Below are positions 33,831 through 44,394 of a stretch of DNA of 64,000 bases, piece after piece. The stretch covers positions 20,776,375-20,840,374 of the forward strand of contig CM033408.1 in the NCBI GenBank assembly GCA_019426215.1, written 5' to 3'. Below the pieces are notes generated by a model, which was not told the DNA's origin, did no database searches, and was given only the letters and a program-made list of their open reading frames with translations. Source of the DNA: Buddleja alternifolia (lineage: Eukaryota > Streptophyta > Magnoliopsida > Lamiales > Scrophulariaceae). Each line of letters begins with the position of its first letter. The first letter of the stretch is position 1. The translations under genes and the position numbers were made by a program.

Positions 33831-34440
33831 TTAAGCGTTCAAATTAATCATATCTAGTTCACTTCTCTAAGTGAGAAAGCATTGTTCGTTGAGCGCTTTG
33901 GTGAAGATATGTGCCAGTTGTTTGTCAGTTCCAATAAAGTGCATGGAGATATCTTTATTTTGAACATGGTCATGAAGAAAATGGTATCTAATGTCAATAT
34001 GTTTGGTTCTGGAAAGAACAGGGTTTTGAGTCATGGCTAGGGCGCTTTGGTTATCACAATGAATGGGGGTTGGACCTAGGATTATTCCATAATCTCTAAG
34101 TTGTTGCCTCATCCATAACACTTGTGCACAACAACTTCTTTCAGCTACATACTCGGCTTCAGCTGTAGAAGTAGCTATTGATTGTTGTTTCTTACTATGC
34201 CATGAAACTAACCTATCACCTAGAAATTGACATGTACCACTAGTACTCTTTCGATCTATTTTGCAACCTGCAAAATTTGCATTTGAGTAACCGATTAGTT
34301 CAAAAGGAGAATCCCTAGGATACCATAAGCCCACATTTTGTGTGTCTTTTAGGTATTTAAGGATCTTCTTGAAAGCAGTTAAGTGTGACTCTTTTGGATC
34401 AGCTTGAAAGGGTGCACACATGCATACCGAAAACATAATA
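33831..34440 (-). pseudogene. Copia RNase H
   Basis: Contains KSTSGTCQFLG, SWHSKKQQSIATSTAEAEYVA, the CDNQSALAM motif and TKHIDIRYHFL, all standard for Copia RNase H, which degrades the RNA of the RNA-DNA hybrid. The first motif, usually S-D-A-D, reads SNAN here, so catalytic Asp residues are lost. A stop at 33867 removes the last dozen residues, after which the frame runs on to a stop at 33831. It is in a different frame from RT. Confidence 0.85.
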
Positions 34441-35749
34441 TCAGGTCTACTAGCAGTAAGATAAAGAAGTGATCCAATGATACCTCTATAGTTAGTGATA
34501 TCAACCTTCTTTCACTTTCATCTTTATCTAACTTAAGCGTTTGGCTCATTGTTTTTGAAGATGATGCATTTTCCATACCAAATTTCTTAATCATATCACG
34601 TGTATGTTTAGCTTGGTTAATAAATATGCCATTAGGGAGTTGTTTAACTTGTAATCCTAAGAAGAAAGTTAATTCACCCATCATGCTCATTTCAAATTGT
34701 TCTTGCATCATTTTTGAAAATTTCTCACACAGACGCTTATCAGTAGAACCAAATATAGTATCATCAACATAAATTTGGACTAAAAGAATATCTTCGTCAT
34801 TGGTAATTTTAAATAACATTGTATCAACGCTGCCTTTTGAAAAGCCTTTACCAATAAGAAAAATAGAGAGAGTGCCATACCATGCTCGGGGTGCTTGCTT
34901 AAGCCCATAGAGTGCTTTATCTAGCTTATAAACCATACCCTTACTATGGCTGTTGATGAATCCTGGTGGTTGCTTCACATATACCTCTTCTTGGAGTTTA
35001 CCATTCAGGAAGGCACTCTTCACGTCCATCAGATACACCATAAACTGGTTGAACGCTACATACGCTAGAAACATGCGAATTGCTTCAAGACGGACGACAG
35101 GAGCATATGTCTCATCAAAATCAATACCCTCTTCTTGGCAATAACCTTGAGCAACAAGTCTGGCCTTGTTCCTTATCACAATGCCATTCTCATCCATCTT
35201 GTTTCTATAGACCCATCTAGTTCCAATAACTCCTTGGTAAGTTGGCCTTGGTACTAGCGTCCAAACCTTACTACGCTCAAACTGATTAAGCTCTTCTTGC
35301 ATGGATTGAGTCCAACTAGGATCACATAACGCTTCATCCACTTTCTTAGGTTCCATTTGCGATAGAAAGCTTGCGAACATGGCTTCATTAAATGTAGCAG
35401 CCCTAGTCCTAACAGGCGCTTCAATATCTCCAATAATCTGCTCAGGTGGATGATCACATAGCCATAGTCCATCAGGCTGGAAAGGGTTAAGAGGTTGAAC
35501 AGGCACTTGATTTACTTGCTTAGATGCTTGATTCTCCTCTTGTGTAGGCGCTTCAAGTTCAAAGACTGTTATCTGCTCTTGATGATCACTCTCTTCATGA
35601 TCATCAACATATCTTACATTGTTATTCGAAATAACCTCACGAGTAATCTTAGGAGGTGGCACTAAGATCTCATCGTCGTCGTCACTATCATCTTCAATGG
35701 TAAACTTAGACGCTTGATGACACAGATCTTCAACTCCTACATCATTCAC
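34440..35749 (-). pseudogene. Copia reverse transcriptase
   Basis: Open from 35749. Landmarks in order are [70 protein letters not shown] and the catalytic box YVDD (34771-34760). It copies element RNA to DNA. The N-terminal acidic stretch (EDDSDDDDE) links it to integrase. The frame is lost near 34500. YVDD itself is intact. Confidence 0.9.
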
Positions 35750-36040
35750 ATTAACCTTACTCGTTTCTTGGTTAGCATCATCAAAAATAAGCTGAATAGA
35801 TTCCTCAACCTTCGATTTGATCTTGTTTAGGATGCGAAAATTCTTTCCATTCTTGGCGTAGCCTAGAAAGATTCCCTCATCCGCTTAAGGATCAAATGTC
35901 CTTAGGATTTGGGATCCATTATTATGGATAAAACATTTAGAGCCAAAGACGTGAAAGTATGAAACATTTAGCTTACGTCCCTTCCATAGTTCATATGGAG
36001 TTTTCCCATGCTGTTTGTTGATCATGCACCGGTTATGAGT

Positions 36041-36660
36041 CTAACATGCAGTATTGATTGCTTCGGCCCAAAACCTAGGAGCAAGCTTGGACTCTGTTAA
36101 CATCGTCCTAGCAGCTTCCTTGAGCGTTCTGTTCCGGCACTCAGCAACACCATTCTGTTGGAGAGTTCTGGGTGCTGAATACTCATGATGTATTCCATTC
36201 TCTGCACAAAACTTCTCAACAACCTTGTTAGTAAACTCAGTACCGTGATCGCTTCTTATTCTTGCAACCTTAAGATTTTTCAATGTTTGAAGTTGCCGAA
36301 TAAGCATTGTTAACTTGTCACATGTCTCAACTTTGGATGAAAGAAATTCCACCCATGTATATCGAGAGAAATCATCTACTATCACCAAAGTTTACTTTTT
36401 ACCGCTTACACTAATCGTTTGAACCGGTCCAAACAGATCCATGTGAAATAGTTCAAGTATTCTAGAGGTAGATAGATGAGGTTTTCTCTTGAAAGATGAT
36501 TTAACTTGTTTTCCCATTTGACAAGCGTCACAAAGGCGATCCTTGTGAAATGGTCCATTTGGTAATCCCTCTACAAGATTTAGATTTATAAGCTGAGAGA
36601 TTGTTTTAAAGTTGAGGTGATTCATTTTTCTGTGCCATAACCAACCCGTTTTAGATTTAT
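36041..36660 (-). pseudogene. Copia integrase with GAG-pre-integrase domain
   Basis: MNHLNFKTISQ...CDACQMGKQV (Zn-binding domain, 36625-36500), then HMDLFGP, a stop at 36392, and IVDDFSRYTWVEFLS...RSDHGTEF...QQNGVAECRNR. The D, D, E residues are present. Downstream, sequence to about 35750 continues the integrase C-terminus out of frame. Confidence 0.88.
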
Positions 36661-36703
36661 TTTTAGCAACAAAACATGTTGGGTTGTTATCAATTGTTGA
36701 ACC

Positions 36704-37069
36704 CTAATCTACCAAATACACGTTGTTTGTTCTTTTACCTTTCAATTTAGTAGATTTAGTCTTAGCGTCGTTTATATAGCAACAATCACTTGAGAACTTG
36801 ACTTCAAAGCTTTTGTCACAAAATTGACTTATGCTTAATAAATTATGCTTCAGACCCTCAACAAAATAGACATCACTTATCATGATGTTCCCTCTATGCA
36901 CAGTACCTATACCTTTAATTTTACCTTTGGAATTGTCACCAAATACAACCTGAGGACCATTGGTAGCTTGATAGTTGATAAGAAGATCCTTGGAGCCTGT
37001 TATGTGCCTTGACGACCCACTATCGATGTACCAAACAGATGTATCGGCTCTAGCTCTAGGTACCTGCAA
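36704..37069 (-). pseudogene. Copia aspartic protease
   Basis: WYIDSGSSRHITG active site, then KIKGIGTVHRG and GLKHNLLSISQFCDK, ending VYLVD and a stop. It is open over 121 residues and close to the copies at 925-1266 and 54144-54465. Confidence 0.88.
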
Positions 37070-37083
37070 TCAAAAGGGAAGTT

Positions 37084-39299
37084 CTATATATTTTTAGGTA
37101 CCCATTGTTGCATGGGTCCTTTAACGTTAGTCACATTGTTAGTTTGAATTAGAACTTTAGAAACCCATATTTGCTTAATCTTCATTGCGGAAGGATTAGC
37201 CTTCTTGGGTTTCACATTGTGTTGTGTGTGCTTTTTGGGTGTATAATAATATCCTTGATTATAATAGTAATCATAATCATAGTCATAATCATAATCATCA
37301 TAGTAGCGATAATATGATCTAAACCGTTGTGGATATTGATGCTGGTATTTCCTGGGCGCTGGCTTGGGGTGCACTTTTTGTGCTAGACGCTTAGCGCTTG
37401 ATTCACAGTGGTTAGGTTTATCCTTAGCTTTTTGAGTGTTTGGATGAACCTTTCTTTGTGAATCATTTGCTTTCGCCTTTCCCACGCCTGAGTCAACTTT
37501 GGCTTTCTCATTTGGCCTCGTACCATTGTCACTCGGTTCATTTTGTGTTTGACTTAGTGAACCTTCTTCAACAAAGAAAACACCCTTTCCTTTGTTGTTC
37601 GTCGTAACATTAGATTTGTTTGATTGTTTACCTAATCTATTGCATCCTAAACTGGTCCTTTCACCAAATAATCTTGTTACCTCAGTCACATTGTCTAGCT
37701 TTCTTGACGCTTTTGACAACGATGAGACGAGCTGTTCTGATTTAGCAAGTCTAGCAATCAGCTCAGCTTCTCTCTTGACTATTATATCAAGATCACTTTT
37801 CAGATTGGTTATATCACTTTCAAGTGATTTGTTCTTCTCAATGCTTTGTTGCTGAACTTGCAACTCTGCCTTGAGCGTCACATTATTAATCTTGAGTGAT
37901 GAAATAATATCGAAGTGATTTTGATATATTTTGGCGACATCTTGACAATCATTATAATATTCTTTGACTTTGTCAAGTAATTCTTCATAAGAAAGAGGAT
38001 AAGATAATTTAGTGTTTACCTCAGGGGATGCTTCATCATCTCTGGCCATGAGACAAATGAATGCTGAGTCATCCACAGGCTCATCATCATCACTACTCTC
38101 CTCTGAAGATTCCAAATCTTCAAGTGCGGACACTTATTCTGATTCCGCTAGAAAACCTTGTTGGCAAGGTTGCTCCTGAATTGGTTTCTATCCAAGTAAT
38201 CTTGCCTTGAAGGCTTAGATCCGTTTGGATAAGGGCAATTTACCTGGTAGTGCCCTGGTTTCTTGCAATTATAACAAAGATTAGCTTTCATCTTTTGTTC
38301 GTTCGTTAACCTTGCAGTGTGTGGTTTTGAGACCGCAAGTGTTGAGACGTTCTATTGATTAGACGCTTGATTCTGAATCGGCGCTGAAGGAGAAGGTGCA
38401 GCATATTGAGGCGCTTGATACTGTTGTTGTACTGGAGCTGGCGCTTGATATGAACTCTGTCCTTGATGCTTAGGACTGTTTCCTTTCTTTTTATATCTTA
38501 AGAACTTTCTGAATCTGTTCAGAAGCGCTAGTTCCTCATCCTTACTGATATCCGAAACTTTTCCTTTGTTACCCGATTTACCCTTGATTGATGCTATAAG
38601 CGCTCCAGACTCAATTACCGGACTGCTCACAACATCGCTGGCTGAATTCAACTCAAACTTAAATGCTTTGAGCTCTGAAAAGGCATCTTCTGGAGTTAGA
38701 AGATCCAACATATTCGATTCTCTCATTGTTGTTGTCTTCATCAAGAATCTACTAGGTAGACTTCTAAAGATTTTAACCACAATTTCTCAGTTTTGTAAAT
38801 CCATACCCAAAGATGTTAATTCTGTAACAAGAGCTGTAAATCTTATGTCTAATTGCTCTAAAGTTTCATTGGGTAACATCTTAAAATTGTTAAATTTTTC
38901 TTTGGCAATGGAAAGCTTATTCTCCTTAATCTGAGCTGAATCACCACAAATTATAGCCAACTTATCCCATATTTCCTTAGTAGTATTACATGACTTGACT
39001 TTGTTGAATAGGTTGTCATTATCACCAATAGCCGTATATAAAGCGTTACGACCAACATTGTCCAAATTCACTCTTCGATGCTCATCAGAGGACCATTCTT
39101 GTTTTGGTTTCTCAACATAACCATCTGGGATTTCTTTAGTGGCTCCAGGTGCTCTGGTGATAACCTTCAGAATTTGTATTGGTCCATCTGATATAATATT
39201 GCACATGTCATCATCACATGAACAAAGATATGTAAATGCTTTGACCTTCCAGGAATCATAGTTTGATTCGGTCAACTTAGGAACTTTAGAAAATGCCAT
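37084..39299 (-). pseudogene. Copia gag with intact CCHC zinc knuckle
   Basis: The ATG at 39299 starts MAFSKVPKLTESNYDSWK. It is interrupted by a stop at about 38786, another near 38350 and a frame change near 38140. The zinc knuckle CYNCKKPGHYQVNC (38276-38235) is intact. The following part (38133-37084) has a long Lys/Glu/Ser helical stretch, probably a coiled coil, and a Tyr/Asp repeat run (about 37250-37310), then KKHTQHNVKPKK. The long C-terminal extension beyond the knuckle is typical of Sirevirus Gag. Confidence 0.88.
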
Positions 39300-39371
39300 T
39301 AGAAGCAACTAGATTTGAAAAGGATCTAAACAAGTTGTTATGCTTGGAAATTTTAAAATTTCAATTTTAAC

Positions 39372-39384
39372 CGCTCTAATACCA
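39372..39384 (-). promoter_or_regulatory. Primer binding site (initiator Met tRNA), one mismatch
   Basis: The minus strand reads TGGTATTAGAGCG two bases inside the LTR; the usual word is TGGTATCAGAGC. Confidence 0.8.
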
Positions 39385-39386
39385 CT

Positions 39387-40937
39387 TGTTGGTCCCAAGT
39401 GGCATAGGAAATGATCTAGACTGGGACTGGGGGGGAGGGGGTGAATAGACCCTGAAGTCTTTTTCGACTTCAAAAATTATTCGTATTAAAATTGGTTGGA
39501 CGCTTGAAAAAGTAGGCGCTTGACTGAGCGTCTATTGAAGACTATTTTTAGAAAGTTAACTTAGACTTCAAGATTTGAATACAATAACCAGATAGGTTTA
39601 AGCGTTCACTTCTTTGATCAATGTTAGCACAGCGGAATGATTTAAGAGTCTTCTCTTTTGAAAGCTTTAGCGTCACAAAAAGAATTTTAGTTGCTCAGTG
39701 TTTGATTGAGTTTTACTTAACAGATTTATGCAATGATATGATAATATGGAATTTGACTGTAAAGTAAAGAACACAATATTTGTAAGGTTCGTTGGGTGGT
39801 CTAATCCCAACTACGTCCTTCTTTTCCTCGAACACTTGGAGGCAATCCATTGAAATGATTCTCAAAGAATCACACAGAATCTTCTACAAATTAGGGAGAG
39901 ATGGATATTGACGACTTGAGCTCCTTGATCACACAGATTTCTGCTCCAAGCCACTTCTATCCCCTTGCTTCTTTCACCCAGAAATATTGCAAGTATCCAA
40001 CTTCGACTTCACACAGATCGCGAGGCTTGGATGAGGTTTTTCTAATGGTTTGTTTGATTTTGATAAAGTCCAAACAACTTCATAATATTTCAATAATAAT
40101 GTAAGTTTCTCCGAAAAGAATGTTTGAGATATTGGTTGATTATCTCAGGAATTTTAAGAAAAGCAGAAGGAATGTTTGCTTGAATATTCTGGATTTTCTG
40201 AGAGTTTAAGGAATAAGACTTCAATGCAACAGCAATTTGGCTTGGAATACGATTGTTAGTTTGGCTTGTTGTTAAAGTCCTATTTATAGGCAATCTTGGA
40301 AAAAGTGTCCGTTTGACACATGCACAGGCGCGTGTCTCTCACTTTCGCGAGTGAACAACTTTTGTTCTTTTTTCTGAAAATCTGTTGTACAAAAGTTGGT
40401 GCTGCAGTCTGTGAATAGTTGACGGTCCAATAGGGTGGCTTCTTCGTACGTCCGAAAGAGCTTATCACATTTAATGCTCTTATCAGCATTTAATGCATTT
40501 GAAATCAATGCCCGTTGGCAATTAATGATCTGGGAATATTTGCATTACACTCCTTCTGGACTTAGAAATAAATTCAGATGAAATCAGTCATTGATAGATG
40601 CTCATTCATCCTTGAATAACTTCTGTCCTATAATCAATGCTTGATATAGCTGGTTGTTTGAACGCTTGGAATCTTCATCTTCATTCAGACTTCAAGCGCT
40701 TGAGTCTTCAGACTTAACTACTGATAAGCTCACTCAGAAATTATCAGACGCTCAGTCTAAGAATACTTAGCCTAATCAATCTAAAATAAAATAAAGCAAA
40801 GCCTATAAAGCCTATTACACATCTAAAGCTTCAATGCTTATACATGATTTCTAATACAGTCAAACTTACATATTATGGGGTCTAATATAAAATCCTAATT
40901 GTCATCATCAAAACGTCTAACATGGAATTTCCTAACA
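39387..40937 (-). repeat. 5' LTR of Sirevirus F (1,551 bp)
   Basis: Plus strand TGTTGGTCCC...CCTAACA. The G-run hairpin seen in the other LTR is disrupted here (39410-39460). Confidence 0.95.
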
Positions 40938-41175
40938 CCCATTCAACTTATGATTTATATCCAATGTGAGATATATACATTCAAACACCTTACTTTAACA
41001 CTTAATTTCTCATTCGTTACTACTCTGAATCGAGCAATTTGAAATGCTAAACTTATCTACTCACGGCTTAGATTAATATTATCCAATAATATTTTGTATC
41101 CTGAATACATATGATGTTCAAATTTTGTACGCAAAAGTGGTGTTCACACACTTTTCATACACACAATATCCAACA

Positions 41176-42454
41176 CTAAATGTGGAAAATCATTACGATC
41201 GAGGAAAAACGGACATGAAATCAGTATTTCAGCTTGATTAGAGATCAAATTTGAGGAAGTATCCTCCTAAAAAGTTGTAGATCTATGTCTTAGCTTCACG
41301 TGAGAACTTGAATCATCCAAATCTGAGGTCTGTAAAGAAAGTTATGAAAGAAACAAGATTGTTGTACAAAAGAAAAAATGAATCTATCTCCGACGTCCGA
41401 ACGTCGTGTCTGATGTGAAAAACAGCAATTTTTTGGAAATTTTCAACTCTAATTCAAGTTGGAGTCTTCCCCTTCCACTCTTATATATAATAGATCAGTT
41501 CTCTAGAGTTTTAAGCATGAAATACACACAACATAGAGCCCTTTAGGGTAGTTCTTAGATTATATTAGTTGTGAAGATTTTCACAAATCCTTGAAGGTGA
41601 AGAGATCAAGAAGAATGGAAGAGATGAAGATCGAAGTTCAACCATCAAACATGAGAGGGAGTTTCATAGATTTAGATATATTTTTGTCTATGATTATGAA
41701 TCTCAATTTAAGTTTCAAGCTTTTATCTTTCATGATGAATTAGATTCTTCGGATTATGGCCATATTGAGGCTAAATTATGATTTTTGAGTTATAAATTGT
41801 GTTTTTCATATTAATTCTATTGTTGCTTTATGTCTTAATCTTGTTTTTAATGCTTCATGTGTTTGGCCAATATATGTATGTTTTATTGATTAAATTATAT
41901 CACTCGGGAGAGGTAATTTAAGGTGCAATAGGGATTAATACATCTTTTAAGATAGTTACAACTCCGGATGCTGTTAGCCGGATTTAATCTGGGGAAATTT
42001 CTAGTTTGTTAATGTATGCATATGATTGTTACCCCCAATCAAGCATAGATTACCCACACAGAGGGATCGAATTGGTAATAATCTTAAGGAAAATTCCACC
42101 TTACCAACATTAGTCTAATAAGATGAGAACATGATTTTAATGGAATTTGATTACTCTATGCCAATGCATGTGTCTTAGTTGCTCTCTTCCATAACTATCT
42201 TGTTTTCATCATCTTGTTACTCATCGTTATCTTGTTTTTAATATCTTGTTTTTATTATCTTGTTCTTATATCGTTTCTAGTTTATTTAAGTTATTTATAA
42301 AATTTTAGTATTAGTTTAAGTTTGCTTGCTTTAAATTCAAAAAGTCTAAAATACAAGTTTCTGAGGGATCGAATATTCGGACTTATTGTCCACTTTATTA
42401 CTACACATGCCCAGTTCACTTGCTTTGCAAACACGTGAGGATTTCTCGTGTCTA
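41176..42454 (+). repeat. Element D 5' LTR, second part
   Basis: Matches 49497-50472 from about 41470 onward. It carries the near-palindrome GACGTCCGAACGTC at 41392-41405. The end reads CTCGTGTCTA, a one-base variant of the 3' LTR end CTCGTGTCA. The first 290 bp have no partner in the 3' LTR. Confidence 0.85.
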
Positions 42455-42459
42455 GTTTT

Positions 42460-42477
42460 TGGTGCCATTGCCAGGGA
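42460..42477 (+). promoter_or_regulatory. Primer binding site (Asp tRNA type)
   Basis: TGGTGCCATTGCCAGGGA directly after the LTR; three changes from the consensus TGGCGCCGTTGCCGGGGA. Confidence 0.85.
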
Positions 42478-42558
42478 CTTGTTTAATTTTAGTTTTTGAT
42501 TTTATTGCAAGTTTTCGTATTTACTTTATTTCTGTTTTTCGTTGCAGGAGTAGCTCGC

Positions 42559-43535
42559 AATGGCTAGCAACTTTTCGGATATGAACCTTCCAGAGAATTA
42601 ATTATGGTTGCAAAACGTCATTGAAGCATGTCATGCACAAGAGTTTTTTCCACCGCTAATCCAACTGAGATTTCCAACTACGGGGAAAACTTCCTTTGGT
42701 AGTTCGGTCTTTTCGTTTTGTTGTATCGACCCTTCCACATAACCACTGGGAACATATCACGCACCTCGACCCTCCTACCATTACAATCAAGGCCCGAGCC
42801 AAGGAACTTCTCAACAAGGCCAAGGGAAAATTGTTGTTGTAGAGGAAAAACTTGATGCTTATATTCACAAATTTTACGAGTCTTTCAATGAAATTCATCG
42901 GATGATGAAAGAAATGCTATGTCAACTCGAGCAACTATCGAGCAAATTGTCTGAAGAAGCACCTAGAACATTGCCGAGTGACACTGAGGAGAATTTGAAG
43001 GAGCAATGCAACAATGTGGCTTTGAAAGTAAAAAAGTTGGAAAATTCAGAAATTTTTCCCTTGCACCACGTTCGAACGTGACCCTTCTAACGTTCGAACG
43101 TCTCAAACAATTGTAGAAGTAGACGTTCGAACGTCCGCGATAGACTCCTCCACCACTGAGCATTTAACTCCTATCCTTTCTGAGCCCGTTGACATTCAAC
43201 TACCTTCTCCCCTAGCCACAGGTATAGCAGTATTTGATGCCGATGATGGTAAGTTGTCACTGAATGTACAAGATGACATGTTTATTTGTGAAAGCTATGA
43301 GGTTTTTAAGCATCCACTTAATTTTGAGTTGCATTTACACATTGATGCTTTTGATCCTTTTAGTGTCGAGCACTTTCAGGAAAAACGAACCAATGATCTT
43401 CTACATCGCTACATCATGGATCTCAAGGATATCAAAATGAAGGGTGAAGAACAAAAAAGTCCACACTACCACCCAAAGCATGGGGAAGAAAGGGTAATAG
43501 AGGCGTTGAGGGACAATAATAAAATTCTTGAGTGA
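42559..43535 (+). pseudogene. Element D gag-protease remnant
   Basis: It starts ATGGCTAGC with NFSDMNLPEN then a stop, matching MNLPENREWL of element B gag. LPSDTEENLKEQC (about 42973-43010) matches the end of element B gag. After a linker with three palindromes, DGKLSLNVQDDMFICESYEVFKHP (about 43247-43318) aligns with the last part of element B protease (GKLTLKLGDEKVKFDVYKDMK). The protease active site and most of gag are deleted. The open stretch 43254-43535 ends at the stop before the TIR insertion. Confidence 0.7.
43067..43135. repeat. Three 12-14 bp CpG palindromes in the gag-protease linker of element D
   Basis: CACGTTCGAACGTG (43067-43080), ACGTTCGAACGT (43090-43101) and GACGTTCGAACGTC (43122-43135) are perfect palindromes. 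The LTR has GACGTCCGAACGTC at 41392. Confidence 0.9.
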
Positions 43536-43553
43536 ATGATTGCTTGGTCCCAA

Positions 43554-44388
43554 CCATGGTCTTAAATTTCGCCCGAAACATCGAAATTTCGATCGAAATT
43601 TTGGGTTTCCGGGGGCCCCGAAGCGAAATCGAACTTTCGATCCAATTTTTGCAGAATATCTTTCGAAATTTAAATCGAAAACCGAAATTTCCCGAATTTT
43701 TTGTCGAAACTCGAAATTTTTCGAAATTTAAAATAATATCTGCTAAATATCCATCGAAATTTTGACCGAAACCCAAAATTTTCGTTGAAACCCGAAATTT
43801 CTGAAATTTAAAATAATATAATTTTTTAAAAAAATATTTTATAGTTAAAAATTAGGGTCAAATAATCATTCATATTAAAAGTAAGTATAATGAATGACCA
43901 ATTATGTAAACCAATAAACAATAAGTTTAAATACGAATCTGAAAGTGATATTACGCAATAAGTTAATAAAAATTTGGGTCTGAACACAAAAATATTTAAA
44001 TAAAATCTCATAAAAATTCTATAAAAAGCTTGATGTGGTTTCAAATAATGATTTTTACTAAAATTGTGGTACAGTTTAGTTTAATGAAGTTCTTGTGATA
44101 TTTTGATTATTATTTAACTACCATTATTTCATATATTTCACAGCAAGTTTTAGTCATTCTATTCAACAAAATTCATTATGCATATACCATACATGGAATA
44201 TTATTAATGTAAAAAATTGCATAACTATGATATTTAAAGCTACACAAAGTTTCATTGTAAAATTCCAAATATTTTTTATAAATTTCCATGATTTCTTTAA
44301 AATCAAAATCGAAATTTTGAATATCCCCGAAATTTCTATAAATTTACTACCCCGATATCAACACCGATACCGAAATTTAATACCTTGG
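43554..44388. mobile_element. Non-autonomous TIR element with repeated CGAAATTT
   Basis: The ends CCATGGTCTTAAATTTCG and CCAAGGTATTAAATTTCG (reverse complement of the right end) match at 16 of 18 bases. TCCCAA (43548-43553, 44389-44394) flanks both sides as the target duplication. The word CGAAATTT and relatives recur many times in the left 260 bp and the right 110 bp. There is no transposase. It interrupts the tail of the element D remnant. Confidence 0.7.
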
Positions 44389-44394
44389 TCCCAA

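Larger units (their letters stand above)
27157..40937 (-). mobile_element. Complete Sirevirus-type Ty1/copia element F (13.8 kb)
   Basis: LTRs are at 27157-28698 and 39387-40937, with the perfect 5-bp duplication CCCAT at 27152-27156 and 40938-40942. On the minus strand the order is 5' LTR, primer site, gag with CCHC knuckle, protease, integrase, RT, RNase H, about 0.8 kb spacer, a long extra reading frame, purine tract and 3' LTR. The extra frame after RNase H and the large size are marks of the Sirevirus lineage. All genes carry stops or frame changes. The two LTRs differ at many sites. Confidence 0.95.
26350..41175 (-). mobile_element. Copia solo LTR E, split by the Sirevirus F
   Basis: On the minus strand it begins TGTTGGATATTGTG (41175) and ends ...GTTTGTAATAACA (26350). 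The element sequence proper is 40938-41175 plus 26350-27156, about 1,045 bp. Flanks are GTAAA and CTAAA, a duplication with one mismatch. No internal region or second LTR is present, so it is a solo LTR. It holds a TATA-like TTTATATACA (27152-27143) and a (GC)n stretch at 27032-27044. Confidence 0.75.

Noticed and set aside
43432..43776. Open frames on both strands through the CGAAATTT region
   Set aside because: They span the boundary of the TIR insertion and reflect its repeats.
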